This document shows, one piece after another, positions 18,585-27,528 of a stretch of 64,000 bases of DNA (position 1 is its first letter; every line of letters begins with the position of its first letter). A model generated the notes under the pieces. It ran no database searches and was not told the DNA's origin. It saw only the letters and a list, made by a program, of their open reading frames with translations. Location: assembly GCA_963811335.1 (NCBI GenBank), contig CAWERB010000029.1, forward strand, positions 26,283-90,282. Direction: 5' to 3'. Position numbers and translations under genes: made by a program. The DNA is from Trebonia sp963811335 (lineage in GTDB: Bacteria > Actinomycetota > Actinomycetes > Streptosporangiales > Streptosporangiaceae).

Positions 18585-21454
18585 GACAGGCAGGAGGTTA
18601 GCGCGTCGGAGTAACCCGCCATCCGTTCGGCTGCTTCGGCAGCGGTCATGACGGGGTGCACGACGAGCTCTAGCTCAGCCGGCGGCGACGCTGCCGCCTC
18701 ATCCTGGGCGGCCCCGCCGAGGGCGCGGCGCGCGAGCGCGGCGACCCCGAGCGCGGTGGCGTCCGGGGTGCGGCTGGCCAGGACCGGCACCTGCAGCAGG
18801 TCGGCCTGCGCCTGCAGCAGCACCCGCGACCTGGTCAGGCCGCCGTCGACGCGCAGCGACGTGAGCGGCCGGCCGAGGTCGGCCGCGACGGCGCCGGCCA
18901 GCACCGCGACCGAGGCGGCGATGCCCTCGGCGACGGCCCTGGCGATGTGCCCCTTGGTTGTCGCCAGCGTGAGCCCGGTGAGCTGGCCCCTGGCGTGCGG
19001 CGCCCAGTGCGGTGCGCCGAGGCCGGCCAGCGCGGGCACGAACGTGACGCCGCCGGAGTCTTTCACCGTGCCCGCGACCGGGTCGAGGTCGGCGGGACGG
19101 GCCAGCACCCCGACCTCCGTGAGCCAGCGCAGCGCGGACCCGGCCGTGTAGACCTGCCCGTCCAGGCAGTACGTTGTGCTGCCGTCGAGCCGCCAGGCGA
19201 CCGAGGCGGACAGGCCCGCGGTGGACCGCACCGCCTTCTCCCCCGTGGTGACCAGCAGGAACGCGCCGGTCCCGTAGGTGCACTTGGCGTCGCCCGCGTG
19301 GACGCAGCCGTGCGCGTACAGCGCGGCCTGCTGGTCCACCGCGATCCCGGCGACCGGCAGCGGGCGGCCGCCGAACACCGTGGTCTCACCGACAACCTCG
19401 GCGCAGCCGGCGACGCGCGGCAGGGCGTCGCGCGCGATGCCGAACGCCGCGCACGCCCGGTCCGACCAGCCGACCGCGTCCAGGTCGAGCAGCATCGTGC
19501 GGGAGGCGGTGGCGGCGTCGGTCACGTAACTCGCGCCGAGCCGGCGCAGCAGCCAGCTGTCGGTGGTGGTGACCACGCCGTCGGCCGTGACGTGTTCGCG
19601 CAGCCACGTCATCTTCGGCGCGGCGAAGTACGGGTCAAGCGGCAGGCCGGTGAGCCGGGTCAGGTCGCCTGCGTAGGGTTCGAGGCGTTCGCAGATGCCC
19701 GCCGAGCGGCGGTCCTGCCAGACGATCGCCCTGCTCAGCGGGCGCCCGCTGGCCTTGTCCCAGGCGAGGACCGTCTCGCCCTGGTTGGCGAGCGCGACGG
19801 CGTGCACGGGAACATGGGCGGGGGCGCGGGCGGCGGCCAGGGCCCGCGCGCCCGCGCTGACGACGGAGCTCCACAGCTCCTCCGGGTCGGCCTCCACGCC
19901 GTCGCCGTCGACGGCCGTGGTGGCCACCGGGACCTCCGCCCGGCCGAGAATCTCGTTGCCGGGGCCAACAAGCAGGGCCTTCGTCGCCGACGTGCCCTGG
20001 TCGATGGCGAGGATGTTCATTCGGCCGTCGGCCCCGGGCTCCACCCGCATCGCGGCCGGCTCGGTCACCAGCTGGACGATGTAGAACACCAGGCCAAGGC
20101 CGAGCGCGCCGGCCACGTAGTACTGCGCGTCGCGGAACGCCCCCGGGCCGATCAGCACGATCAGCTCGTAGGTCAGCCAGATCACGGCCCCGGCGATGAC
20201 CGGCCACTCCCACCGGCCGAAGCTTCCGGTGTGCCCGCGCCTTGTCGCGATGTAGAGCAGGGTCGTCCCCGCGTACAGCAGCGCGGGCATGATCGTGGAG
20301 GCGGTGAACAGGGTGAACAGCGCGTTCGTGTGGTCTCGCAGTACGAGCACGATGATGCCGCCGAGCGCGGCGGCCAGCACGGTGGCCCAGGACGGGCCGC
20401 CGGTGGGCCTCGGCACCGCGGCGAGGAACTGGTGGCCGGGCAGCCGCCGGTCGCGGGCCATGGAAAAGATCAGCCGGCCGTTCGTCACCATGATGACGAG
20501 GCCGCAGGCGAAGATCGACACGACCACGAAGATGAGGAAGATCTTCTGCACCACGCTGCCGAGCACGGCGCCGACGATGTACGCGACGGGCGCCGAGCTC
20601 GAGTAGGCGCCCTTGTCGGTGGCGAACGCGAGGACGAGCAGGAACACGAACCCGACGGCGCCGGACAGCAGGACGGCGCGGACCATGGCCCTGGGGATGA
20701 CCTTGTGCGGCTCGTGGGTTTCCTCGGCCAGGTTGCTCGCCGACTCGAAGCCGACGATCGTGTACGCGCCGAGCAGCGTGGCCAGCATGAACGGGCCGAG
20801 CCAGGCGTAGTACCCGATGGCGGGCACCGAGCCGGTGCTCGTCAGGTTGGACCAGTGGCCGAGCCCGCGGATGGCGGCGACGATGAGCAGCACCACGGTG
20901 AGGCCGACGATGCCGATGATCTCCGTCGCCACGGCGGTGTTGTTCACCCGGGTGGTGACGCGGGTGGACGTGATGATCAGCGCCGCCTGGATGGCCAGCA
21001 CGACGAGGGTTTCCAGCGCCGCGCTCGTCGGCGTGTAGGCCTCGCCGATAAGCGGCTGGAACGCGACCTGGATGAGGCCGTAGTCGACCGACACCGTGAC
21101 AATGGTCAGGAACGCGAACGACGTCCAGCCGAACCACCAGCCCGCGTGCGGGCTGGCCAGCCGGGACGCCCACTGGTACGAGAACCCGGACAGCGGGATG
21201 CGCGACGAGAGCGCCCCGTAAAGCAGCGCGACGAGCGCCTGGCCGACCACGACGATCAGCCAGGTCCAGACGGACCGGGTGCCGCCGATCGCGAGGGCGA
21301 ACGCGTAGGTGGTGAAGATGCCGGTGGTGATCGAGATGAACGAGAACGCGACGGCGAACGACTCGAAGTGGTGCAGCGAGCGGGTGAACTGCTGCCGGTA
21401 GCCGAACTTGCTGAGCTCGGCGTCTTCGGCAGGCGGCGTGGTGACCTGATCCAT
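18581..21454 (-). CDS. APC-family permease fused in frame to FGGY (glycerol-kinase-like) kinase
   Basis: One open frame of 957 codons holds two full proteins. Residues 1-about 478 are an amino-acid/polyamine/organocation permease with about 12 hydrophobic helices and motifs such as FAVAFSFISITTGIFTTYAFAL and GFESASNLAEETHEP. From 20020 downward (MNILAIDQGTSATKALLVG) a complete FGGY sugar kinase of 479 aa follows, with ANQGETVLAWDK, WQDRRSAGICERL, YGTGAFLLV and RVDGGLTRSRVLLQ. FGGY proteins phosphorylate glycerol or other polyols. The internal ATG sits in AATGAAC, so a normal ATGA stop/start overlap lost by a one-base indel is an alternative to a true fusion. Next in the operon is the GlpA-like gene. 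Confidence 0.85.
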   Translation of the reverse strand: MDQVTTPPAEDAELSKFGYRQQFTRSLHHFESFAVAFSFISITTGIFTTYAFALAIGGTRSVWTWLIVVVGQALVALLYGALSSRIPLSGFSYQWASRLASPHAGWWFGWTSFAFLTIVTVSVDYGLIQVAFQPLIGEAYTPTSAALETLVVLAIQAALIITSTRVTTRVNNTAVATEIIGIVGLTVVLLIVAAIRGLGHWSNLTSTGSVPAIGYYAWLGPFMLATLLGAYTIVGFESASNLAEETHEPHKVIPRAMVRAVLLSGAVGFVFLLVLAFATDKGAYSSSAPVAYIVGAVLGSVVQKIFLIFVVVSIFACGLVIMVTNGRLIFSMARDRRLPGHQFLAAVPRPTGGPSWATVLAAALGGIIVLVLRDHTNALFTLFTASTIMPALLYAGTTLLYIATRRGHTGSFGRWEWPVIAGAVIWLTYELIVLIGPGAFRDAQYYVAGALGLGLVFYIVQLVTEPAAMRVEPGADGRMNILAIDQGTSATKALLVGPGNEILGRAEVPVATTAVDGDGVEADPEELWSSVVSAGARALAAARAPAHVPVHAVALANQGETVLAWDKASGRPLSRAIVWQDRRSAGICERLEPYAGDLTRLTGLPLDPYFAAPKMTWLREHVTADGVVTTTDSWLLRRLGASYVTDAATASRTMLLDLDAVGWSDRACAAFGIARDALPRVAGCAEVVGETTVFGGRPLPVAGIAVDQQAALYAHGCVHAGDAKCTYGTGAFLLVTTGEKAVRSTAGLSASVAWRLDGSTTYCLDGQVYTAGSALRWLTEVGVLARPADLDPVAGTVKDSGGVTFVPALAGLGAPHWAPHARGQLTGLTLATTKGHIARAVAEGIAASVAVLAGAVAADLGRPLTSLRVDGGLTRSRVLLQAQADLLQVPVLASRTPDATALGVAALARRALGGAAQDEAAASPPAELELVVHPVMTAAEAAERMAGYSDALTSCLS

Positions 21455-21498
21455 GGGTATCGCGTCTTCCTTTGGGCCGCTTGGCCTCGGGACGGGGG

Positions 21499-22311
21499 TT
21501 AACGGGGTTGCTGCGGCGCGGTTTCCCTGACGGCTGTCTCGGGGAGCGGTGCGCGCAGCAGGTCGCAGCCGGCGGCGGCGAGCGCGTCCGCGGCCTTGGC
21601 GGCGATGTTGCTGTTATCAGCGTTGGTGATGACGGCGGTTACCTGGGTGAGCGCGCAGACCCGGTGCACGGCGACGTTGCCGAGCTTGCTCGAGTCGGCG
21701 AGCACGTAGGAGGCGCCGGCGTGGGCGATCATCACGCGCCGCGCCGCGACCTCATGGGGGTAGTAATCGGTCAGCCCGGCCTCGGCGTGCACGCCGCCGG
21801 ACCCGAGGAACGCCTTGTCCGCGTAGACCTGCGCGAAGAAGGTGTCGGCCTGCGCGCCGTAACAGGCCGCGTCGCCCGCTCGGACCTGGCCGCCGGACAG
21901 CAGCAACTCGATCTCTTCCCGGGCCGACAGCTCCATGGCGACGGGGACCGAGTTGGTGAGCACCCGGCCGCGGAAATCCGCGGGCAGCGCCCTGGCCACC
22001 TCAAGGGCGGTCGTGCCGATGTCGATGACGATCGTGTCCTGCGACTGCACCAGGCCGGCCGCCAGCGCGGCGATAGCGCGCTTGCGGTCGTGGTGCCTGC
22101 CGCTGCGCGCGGCGAACGTGCCCTCGGTGGACTGCACGGAAAGCGCGCCGCCGTAGACCCGCTCCAGCAGCCCAGCGTCGCGCAGCCCGCGCAGGTCACG
22201 GCGGATCGTCTCCACCGACACGCCGAACATCCCGGCCAGGTCCTCGGCCGACACGGCGCTCGCCTTGCGGACCTCGGAGAGGATCGCCTGGCGTCGCTGG
22301 GTTGGCATCAT
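21499..22311 (-). CDS. DeoR/GlpR-family repressor
   Basis: 270 aa. The N-terminal DeoR helix-turn-helix reads TQRRQAILSEVRKASAVSAEDLAGMFGVSVETIRRDLRGLRDAGLLERVYGGA. The C-terminal sugar-phosphate isomerase-like fold has DTIVIDIGTTALEVARAL, LTNSVPVAMEL, YADKAFLGSGGVHAEAGLTDYYPHE and ADSSKLGNVAVHRV. DeoR proteins bind phosphorylated sugars made by the pathway they repress. It lies 44 bases upstream of the permease-kinase gene on the same strand, so it likely controls this glycerol-like operon and itself. Confidence 0.92.
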   Translation of the reverse strand: MMPTQRRQAILSEVRKASAVSAEDLAGMFGVSVETIRRDLRGLRDAGLLERVYGGALSVQSTEGTFAARSGRHHDRKRAIAALAAGLVQSQDTIVIDIGTTALEVARALPADFRGRVLTNSVPVAMELSAREEIELLLSGGQVRAGDAACYGAQADTFFAQVYADKAFLGSGGVHAEAGLTDYYPHEVAARRVMIAHAGASYVLADSSKLGNVAVHRVCALTQVTAVITNADNSNIAAKAADALAAAGCDLLRAPLPETAVRETAPQQPR

Positions 22312-22345
22312 GTTGCCTGCCTCATGTTGCCTGGCTTCTGACTGT

Positions 22346-22385
22346 TATTGACCGATGATGACGCACTGTTGTGTGCGGGTCAATA
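22346..22385 (-). promoter_or_regulatory. Candidate DeoR operator
   Basis: TATTGACC (22346-22353) and GGTCAATA (22378-22385) form a perfect 8-bp inverted repeat about 35-75 bases before the DeoR start, in an AT-richer stretch. Its position and the TTATTGAC-like half-site fit DeoR autoregulation; binding is inferred. No gene is visible between 22312 and 22491. Confidence 0.5.
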
Positions 22386-22491
22386 TCTGGACGTCAGGCG
22401 ACTCCGGCAAAGAAGATCACTCGGGGATGGCCACGCTGATGGGAGGATCTTGCGTGGTTGCGGCCTGCGCCGGGACGTCGTCGCGGGACGA

Positions 22492-23082
22492 TCAGGCGGT
22501 GTTCTCGCCCGGTTCGAGGCCGTGCTGGCGGAGCAGCCCGCGGAGCCGCTCGACCTCTTGGCTGAGCTGGCTGACCTGATCGGAAAGCACCACCAGACGC
22601 GACTCGACCTCGCCGGTAGCGATCACGTCAGCAAGCGGGCTGTCCATCAGCCGGAGAACCTGAGCGCGGACCCGGTTCAGGTCCGCGCCCATACTGACGA
22701 GGACCTGGGCGGCGACGCCGTCGCCCTCGCGGAGGAGGCCGAGCAGGATGTGCTCGGCGCCAATGTGCTCATGACCGAGCTGCAGCGCCTCACGCAGCGA
22801 CAGCTCCAGCACCTTCTTGGCCCGCGGGGTGAACGGCATGTGCCCCGTCGCCTCCTGCTCGCCCTCGCCCCGGCCGATGATCTCCTCGACCTGCTGGCGG
22901 ACAGCATCCGGGTCGAGGCCGAGCGACTCGAGCGCCCGCGCCGCGACATCCTCGCCCTGTCCCTCGCGGATCAGGCCAAGCAGGATGTGCTCGGTACCGA
23001 CGGAGTCGTGGCGGAGCCTCCTGGCTTCTTCTTGCGCCAGGACGACCACCCGGCGCGCCCGGTCGGTGAATCTCTTGAACAT
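22492..23082 (-). CDS. Stand-alone Clp N-terminal domain protein
   Basis: About 196 aa from ATG 23082 (MFKRFTDRARRVVVLAQEEAR). It contains a double Clp_N repeat as in ClpC: first DSVGTEHILLGLIREG with QVEEIIGRG, then RAKKVLELSLREALQLGHEHIGAEHILLGLLREG. No ATPase modules follow; instead there is a short coiled coil (LVVLSDQVSQLSQEVERLRGLL). ClpC N-domains bind adaptor proteins and phospho-arginine, so this protein may be an adaptor or decoy for ClpC/ClpP, or bind misfolded protein itself. The longer open frame upstream to 23142 lacks similarity and is not used. Confidence 0.85.
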   Translation of the reverse strand: MFKRFTDRARRVVVLAQEEARRLRHDSVGTEHILLGLIREGQGEDVAARALESLGLDPDAVRQQVEEIIGRGEGEQEATGHMPFTPRAKKVLELSLREALQLGHEHIGAEHILLGLLREGDGVAAQVLVSMGADLNRVRAQVLRLMDSPLADVIATGEVESRLVVLSDQVSQLSQEVERLRGLLRQHGLEPGENTA

Positions 23083-23178
23083 CCCTCTGCCGGCCTTTCT
23101 GCCGCACCGCGCGGGTGCCCGCGATAACGGCCCGCCGCCCACACTTACCGGCAGGATGATGCAATCTTCACCATGCCG

Positions 23179-24174
23179 TCAACGGGGAGGAAAGTGGACA
23201 TGCATGCCGGACGGTCCGTGGCGTTCGCGCGTGACCTGGCCGAGTTCATCGGCGGCGTGCGTGCGATCGGTACCGAACGCATCCAGGCCAGCGCGTAAGG
23301 CCGGGCGCCCGGCGGGCGAAACGGCGACGTCGTGCCGGAGCCGGTCAGGGATGTCGATCATCTCGATCTCGATGATGGCCTCGTCGCGGAACGTGAACCC
23401 GAGCGCTCCGATGACCCGCCCGAACATGACAATGGCGAGTCCCGGGGTGCCGTCAACCAGTGCGGGCCGGACGAAACGGGCCTGGCGCGAGTACCTGAGC
23501 GCGTACCCGGCCACCGCGGCCGGGCCGCGGCGAACCGGCTCGGCGCCTGGCGCGGCACGCGCCTCGCGGAGCACGATGCCCGGGTCAAGGACCGCGATGA
23601 GCGCGCTGAGATCGCCCTGGCGGAGCGCGATGAGGAACGCGCCGGCTGCCTGCCGCTGGCGGGCGAGGTCGGGGTCACGTGCGGGCGGTACCCCGCTTAC
23701 CCGGCGGCGGGCGCGGCTCGCCAGCTGCCGGGTAGCGGCCGGCGAGCGTTCGACGATAGCAGCGATCTCGTCGAACGGCAGCGCGAAGATGTCGTGCAGG
23801 ACGAAGGCGAGGCGCTCCGCGGGGGCGAGGGTGTCGAGTACGACCATGAGCGCCGGGCCCACCGTATCGGTGAGCAGCGCCTCCGCTTCCGGGTCGTCCG
23901 CTCCGGCGGCCGTCGCGATGAGAGCGTCGCCGAGCGGCCCCTCGCGGCGACGGCGACGGGCACGCAGCATCTTGAGGCACTCCCGGGCCACCACCGTGGT
24001 CAGCCACCCGGCCAGGTTCTTCAGCTCGCTCGCGTTGACACCGCTCAGCCGCAGCCAGCAGTTCTGCACGGCGTCGTCCGCCTCGGACATCGAGCCGAGC
24101 ATCCGGTAGGCGACAAGCCGCAGGCGCGGCCGGCTCTCCTCGAACCGCGCCGCCAGCCAGTCCGCGTCGTCCAT
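23179..24174 (-). CDS. sigJ: ECF41-type RNA polymerase sigma factor (SigJ-like)
   Basis: Sigma-70 factor of 331 aa with ECF region 2 (SRPRLRLVAYRMLGSMSEADDAVQNCWLRL), region 4 (LAPAERLAFVLHDIFALPFDEIAAIVERSPAATRQLASRARRRV) and a C-terminal SnoaL-like domain that regulates the sigma core in ECF41 proteins. The motif GIVLREARAAPG near the domain boundary resembles the ECF41 linker region. There is no separate anti-sigma gene. The divergent DoxX-type gene at 24257 is a typical ECF41 target. The last about 45 residues, after DIPDRLRHDV, exceed the usual length and may come from a late frame change. Confidence 0.88.
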   Translation of the reverse strand: MDDADWLAARFEESRPRLRLVAYRMLGSMSEADDAVQNCWLRLSGVNASELKNLAGWLTTVVARECLKMLRARRRRREGPLGDALIATAAGADDPEAEALLTDTVGPALMVVLDTLAPAERLAFVLHDIFALPFDEIAAIVERSPAATRQLASRARRRVSGVPPARDPDLARQRQAAGAFLIALRQGDLSALIAVLDPGIVLREARAAPGAEPVRRGPAAVAGYALRYSRQARFVRPALVDGTPGLAIVMFGRVIGALGFTFRDEAIIEIEMIDIPDRLRHDVAVSPAGRPALRAGLDAFGTDRTHAADELGQVTRERHGPSGMHVHFPPR

Positions 24175-24256
24175 GCGTCACATTCTCCTGCCTGCCGGGC
24201 TCATAGCCATGAACCACCCGGAATCCCGGATGTGACGGGAACGACAAGGAGAAACC

Positions 24257-24712
24257 ATGAGTACCTGGCATCAGCCATTGGCCCTGCCGCTGTCACCGCG
24301 GCTGCGGGCTGCGGGATACTGGACGGCCACCGCGTGCGTGGCCGCCGAACTTGGCGTCGGCGGCGTGTGGGACATCGCCCGGCTTCCGTTCGTCGCCGAC
24401 GTCGTAGCGCACCTCGGCTACCCCTCGTACTTCCTGGTGCTGCTCGGCACCTGGAAGGTGCTGGGAGCGGCCGCCCTGCTAGCCCCCCGCCTGCCGCTGC
24501 TCAAGGAATGGGCCTACGCCGGCGCGTTCTTCGCCTACACCGGCGCGATGGCCTCCCACCTCACGACCGGCTACGGCCTTCCCGAGGTGGCCGTGCTCGG
24601 CGTGATGACCGCGCTGACCGTCACGTCCTGGGCACTGCGCCCGGCCGCCCGCCGCGGCTGGACACCGATCACGCCTGCATACCGTCATGCTGGCGGGGGT
24701 TCAAAACGGTGA
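24257..24712 (+). CDS. DoxX-family membrane protein
   Basis: 151 aa with four hydrophobic helices (SPRLRAAGYWTATACVAAELGVGG, LGYPSYFLVLLGTWKVLGAAALLAP, WAYAGAFFAYTGAMASHL, VLGVMTALTVTSWAL). DoxX-like proteins are linked with oxidoreductase complexes and thiol stress. ATG 24257 follows AAGGAG at a good distance. It is divergent from the ECF41 sigma factor (82-base gap), matching the conserved pattern in which ECF41 factors transcribe a neighbouring DoxX or carboxymuconolactone-decarboxylase gene. Confidence 0.85.
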   Translation: MSTWHQPLALPLSPRLRAAGYWTATACVAAELGVGGVWDIARLPFVADVVAHLGYPSYFLVLLGTWKVLGAAALLAPRLPLLKEWAYAGAFFAYTGAMASHLTTGYGLPEVAVLGVMTALTVTSWALRPAARRGWTPITPAYRHAGGGSKR

Positions 24713-24806
24713 GGCACGTTTGAGGTCCCGGCTGCCGCGGCGCGGCCGCACGCCCGCCACTCGTGTTTGCATAGCTGGGGCGGGCTCGGTGCGGGGGTCG
24801 CCTGGG

Positions 24807-25953
24807 TCAGGTGGCGCGGCTCGGGATGATGAGCGTACTTCGAGCCGGTCGCCTGCCTGCCGTAGCTGGCGATCGCTTCGAGGGAGAGCGCGCCCGGGAG
24901 TGACACCTGGGCCGTGTAGCTGCTGGCGAACGTGGTCGTGAGCCCGGCAGCGACCTGGTCACGCAGCTGCGCGGCGCGCGCCAGGCCGACCTTCTGCAAG
25001 AACGGCATCAGCAGCCATCCCCCGATGCCCCAGGCCATGCCGTAGCCGCGGGTCAGCTCGGTTGGGCCGCGGTCAAGCGATCCGTAGATGTAGACCTGCT
25101 TGTGCACGGCCGACCCGTACCTGCTGTAGCCGTCCGCGGCGGCGCTGGCGGCGGCTTCCATGCCCGTCAGGATCTGGCTCGCCAGCCGGCCGCCGCCGAT
25201 GGCGTCGAAGGCAAGCGTGGCGCCGGTCGCCGTGAGCGCCTCGATCAGCTCCGTCATGAAGCCGGCGGACGCCGAATTGCAGACGTGGACGGCGCCGGCC
25301 GCGCGGAGGATCGCTTCCTGGTCTGGCTTGCGCACGATGTTCACCAACGGAATCTGCCGCTCAACGCAGAGCCGGTTGAGCATCTGGCCGAGGTTGGAGG
25401 CGGCGGCCGTGTGCACCAGCGCGCTGTGCTTCTCCATCCGCATGGTCTCGACCATGCCGAGCACCGTCATCGGGTTCACGAACGAGGCCGCGCCTTCGAC
25501 CGCCGTCGCTCCGGCCGGGAGCTCCAGGCACAAGGCGACGTTTACCGACCGGTACTGCGAGTACATGCCGCCGCCCGCCGCGGCGACGACCTTGCCAAGC
25601 AAAGCCTGCGCGGCCGCAGACTCGCCCGCCGCCACGACCGTGCCCGCGCCCTCGTTGCCCGCCGGCATGGGCGTCCCCACCCGGCCGGCGAGTCCGCGCA
25701 TGGCGGCATCGGAGATGGGCGCGGTGACGACCGGGCGCTCCTGCGGCCCGCTAGCCACCGCGGCGGCCATGTCAGCCCCGCCGAACAGCAGGCCCATGTC
25801 TGACGGGTTGAGCGGCGCTGCCTCAACCCTGATGAGGACCTCGTCGGGTCCGGGCGCTGACACCGGGACCATATCCAGGAACAGCTCGAGCGTCTGATCG
25901 GCCCTCACCAGCGATCGCAACTGGAGCGCTTCGGCCGGAATCTCTACGGACAT
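24807..25953 (-). CDS. Zinc-binding-dehydrogenase-like (MDR) oxidoreductase (frameshifted at C-terminus)
   Basis: Medium-chain reductase using NAD(P)H; starts at ATG 25953 (MSVEIPAEALQLRS). The GroES-like N-half has PDEVLIRVEAAPLNPSDMGLL and PAGNEGAGTVVAAG; the Rossmann half has ALVHTAAASNLGQMLNRLC, ATLAFDAIGGGRLA and VYIYGSLDRGPTELTRGYG. No catalytic-zinc cysteine cluster is seen, so it is a quinone-reductase-like enzyme. As written, the frame runs to 24685 with an unrelated tail. Removing one G at about 24834 gives ATGSKYLIIPSRAT and a stop at 24807, the usual family ending, so a one-base error is very likely. Confidence 0.85.
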
Positions 25954-26067
25954 AGGCAAGATCCTCTCAGGCCGGCGAGCAGGGCGTGGACGGCCAGGTC
26001 CCACCGGCGGTTCACCGAGGCCCTGGACGAAGACGGCGCCCTGGTGCTGCTCGCTCGCGGCGCGGGT

Positions 26068-26808
26068 TTAGCTGACTAGGTTCGCGCGTAGCGCGCTCAG
26101 CGTCTGCGGCGTCATGCCGGCCGGACCGAGCAGGTACCGCTGGACGCCGCCGTGTTCCTGGTCCAGTGCCCGCAGCGCCTGGGCCATCGCCCAGCGGGGC
26201 GTGCTCATGACCGCCTCGCCCGCGGGGCGGCCGATGCCGAGCTGGGCGAACGCCTCGACCACTTCCGGTACGCGGGCGGCCTGGCAGCGGCTGGTCAGCT
26301 CGTAATCGTCGAGCACGGTGCCGCGGTCGACCCCGAGCGCGCACAGGAGCAGGGCGATCACCATCCCGGTGCGGTCCTTGCCGCCAAGGCAGTGGATCAC
26401 CGCGGGAAGTACCGCGTCATCGGCGAGGCGGGAGAGCAGGTCGCCGAAGGCCGGCCCGGCCGTGGCGAGCATGGACCGGTAGTCCGCCGCCAGCCACGCC
26501 TCGCCGTCCCGGCGGGTCTGCAGCCCGGCCGCCGACTCGGCGAGGTCACCGCACGGGATCTGCAGGCGCACGTGGTCACGCGGCCCAGGGAAGGATGCGA
26601 TCTCATCGTCCCGGCGCAGGTCGTAGACGGTGGTGACGCCAAGCGCGTCGAACGCCGCCAGGTCGTCGCCGGTGAGGAAGTGCAGCGAGTCTGACCGGTA
26701 GACCGCCCGCCAGCGCGTCATGCCCCCGTCGGCCACCGGGTAGCCGCCGATATCCCGGAAGTTCAGCGCGCCGGCGAACGGGACCCGGCGGATCACCTCG
26801 TCTGCCAC
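26068..26808 (-). CDS. Tyrosine/dual-specificity protein phosphatase (MptpB-like)
   Basis: 246 aa. The phosphatase P-loop HCLGGKDRTGM is at about 139-149 with the nucleophile cysteine at 140; GKDRTG is the hallmark of the atypical bacterial PtpB family, which can also act on phosphoinositides. The N-terminus NFRDIGGYP-VADGGMTRWRAVYRSDSL is likewise diagnostic. There is no signal peptide, so a cytoplasmic protein or one released by another route is expected. Transcribed alone. The only Ser/Thr kinase in the window is at 10.4 kb, so no local substrate is apparent. Confidence 0.9.
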   Translation of the reverse strand: MADEVIRRVPFAGALNFRDIGGYPVADGGMTRWRAVYRSDSLHFLTGDDLAAFDALGVTTVYDLRRDDEIASFPGPRDHVRLQIPCGDLAESAAGLQTRRDGEAWLAADYRSMLATAGPAFGDLLSRLADDAVLPAVIHCLGGKDRTGMVIALLLCALGVDRGTVLDDYELTSRCQAARVPEVVEAFAQLGIGRPAGEAVMSTPRWAMAQALRALDQEHGGVQRYLLGPAGMTPQTLSALRANLVS

Positions 26809-26883
26809 CCAATGATTATGGCAGTCGTCCCGGGAGACGCCGCGCGACCCAGAGCGGAGTTCTGGCTTCGCCTCCCGGGTTGG

Positions 26884-27483
26884 TTAGGTGTGCGACGTCG
26901 GTGTCGTCGTGGGCGACCGCCGGTCCCAGCCGTGGAAGTGCGAGAAATCGCCCGCTTCCCAGGCCGCGCGCAGCCCGGGCGCGCCCAGGTCCCAGTCCGG
27001 GCGGATCTCGGCCGTGGCGGCGCGCAGGTCACCCCACAGGTCGGAGAACGACGGGCGGCCCCAGAACCAGTAGCCGTTGTAGACGCTGTGCACGACGAGA
27101 CCCGGCTTGAGTACCAAGGTGTGCGGGATCATCGGGTTGTGGTCTGGGTCGGTGTACTCGGCGATGTCCAGGTCCTGCTGCACGGTCCGGCCGGGGTCGG
27201 ACAGGAAGGTCCACTGGGCACCGACCGACGCGCGGAACTCCTGCAGGGTGTGGTGGTCGTCGGTGGCGATGGTGGCGACCTGGGTGTAGGCGACCGCGAT
27301 CTTCGGGTAGTTGGCCGCCAGCTCGAGGTGCTGCTGGTGCTCCTTGGGGCAGTAGTTGCCGCGCGCCAGGGTGAGGATCAGCGGGTCGCGGCCCTGCAGC
27401 TCGCTGAGCGTGCGCACCGTGCCGGCGTGGTCCGGCAGCGCGTAGTCGGGGAAGGTGCCGCCAGGCCTGATGTCGGGACGCAT
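26884..27483 (-). CDS. Peroxiredoxin-like (AhpC/TSA) protein
   Basis: About 199 aa from ATG 27483 (MRPDIRPGGTFPDYALPDHAG), in the thioredoxin fold of AhpC/TSA proteins. The active region is LILTLARGNYCPKEHQQHLELAA, where Cys occupies the peroxidatic place, followed by AQWTFLSDPGRTVQQDLDI and PMIPHTLVLKPG. No clear resolving cysteine is present, so it would be a one-cysteine enzyme needing an outside thiol. The tail HSVYNGYWFWGRPS and WDLGAPGLRAAWEAGD is shared with a conserved actinobacterial subfamily. Confidence 0.82.
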   Translation of the reverse strand: MRPDIRPGGTFPDYALPDHAGTVRTLSELQGRDPLILTLARGNYCPKEHQQHLELAANYPKIAVAYTQVATIATDDHHTLQEFRASVGAQWTFLSDPGRTVQQDLDIAEYTDPDHNPMIPHTLVLKPGLVVHSVYNGYWFWGRPSFSDLWGDLRAATAEIRPDWDLGAPGLRAAWEAGDFSHFHGWDRRSPTTTPTSHT

Positions 27484-27528
27484 CGGATGACCACCTCTCA
27501 CAGCTGTCCGTGGACTGCCTGCCTAACA

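Noticed and set aside
18947..21502. 851-codon plus-strand open frame
   Set aside because: It is antisense to the permease-kinase gene and has composition typical of the GC-rich opposite strand, with no conserved motifs or ribosome site.
23082..23142. Upstream start for the Clp-N protein
   Set aside because: The extra 20 residues are Gly/Arg-rich with no similarity to the MFxRFTDRAR start typical of ClpC.
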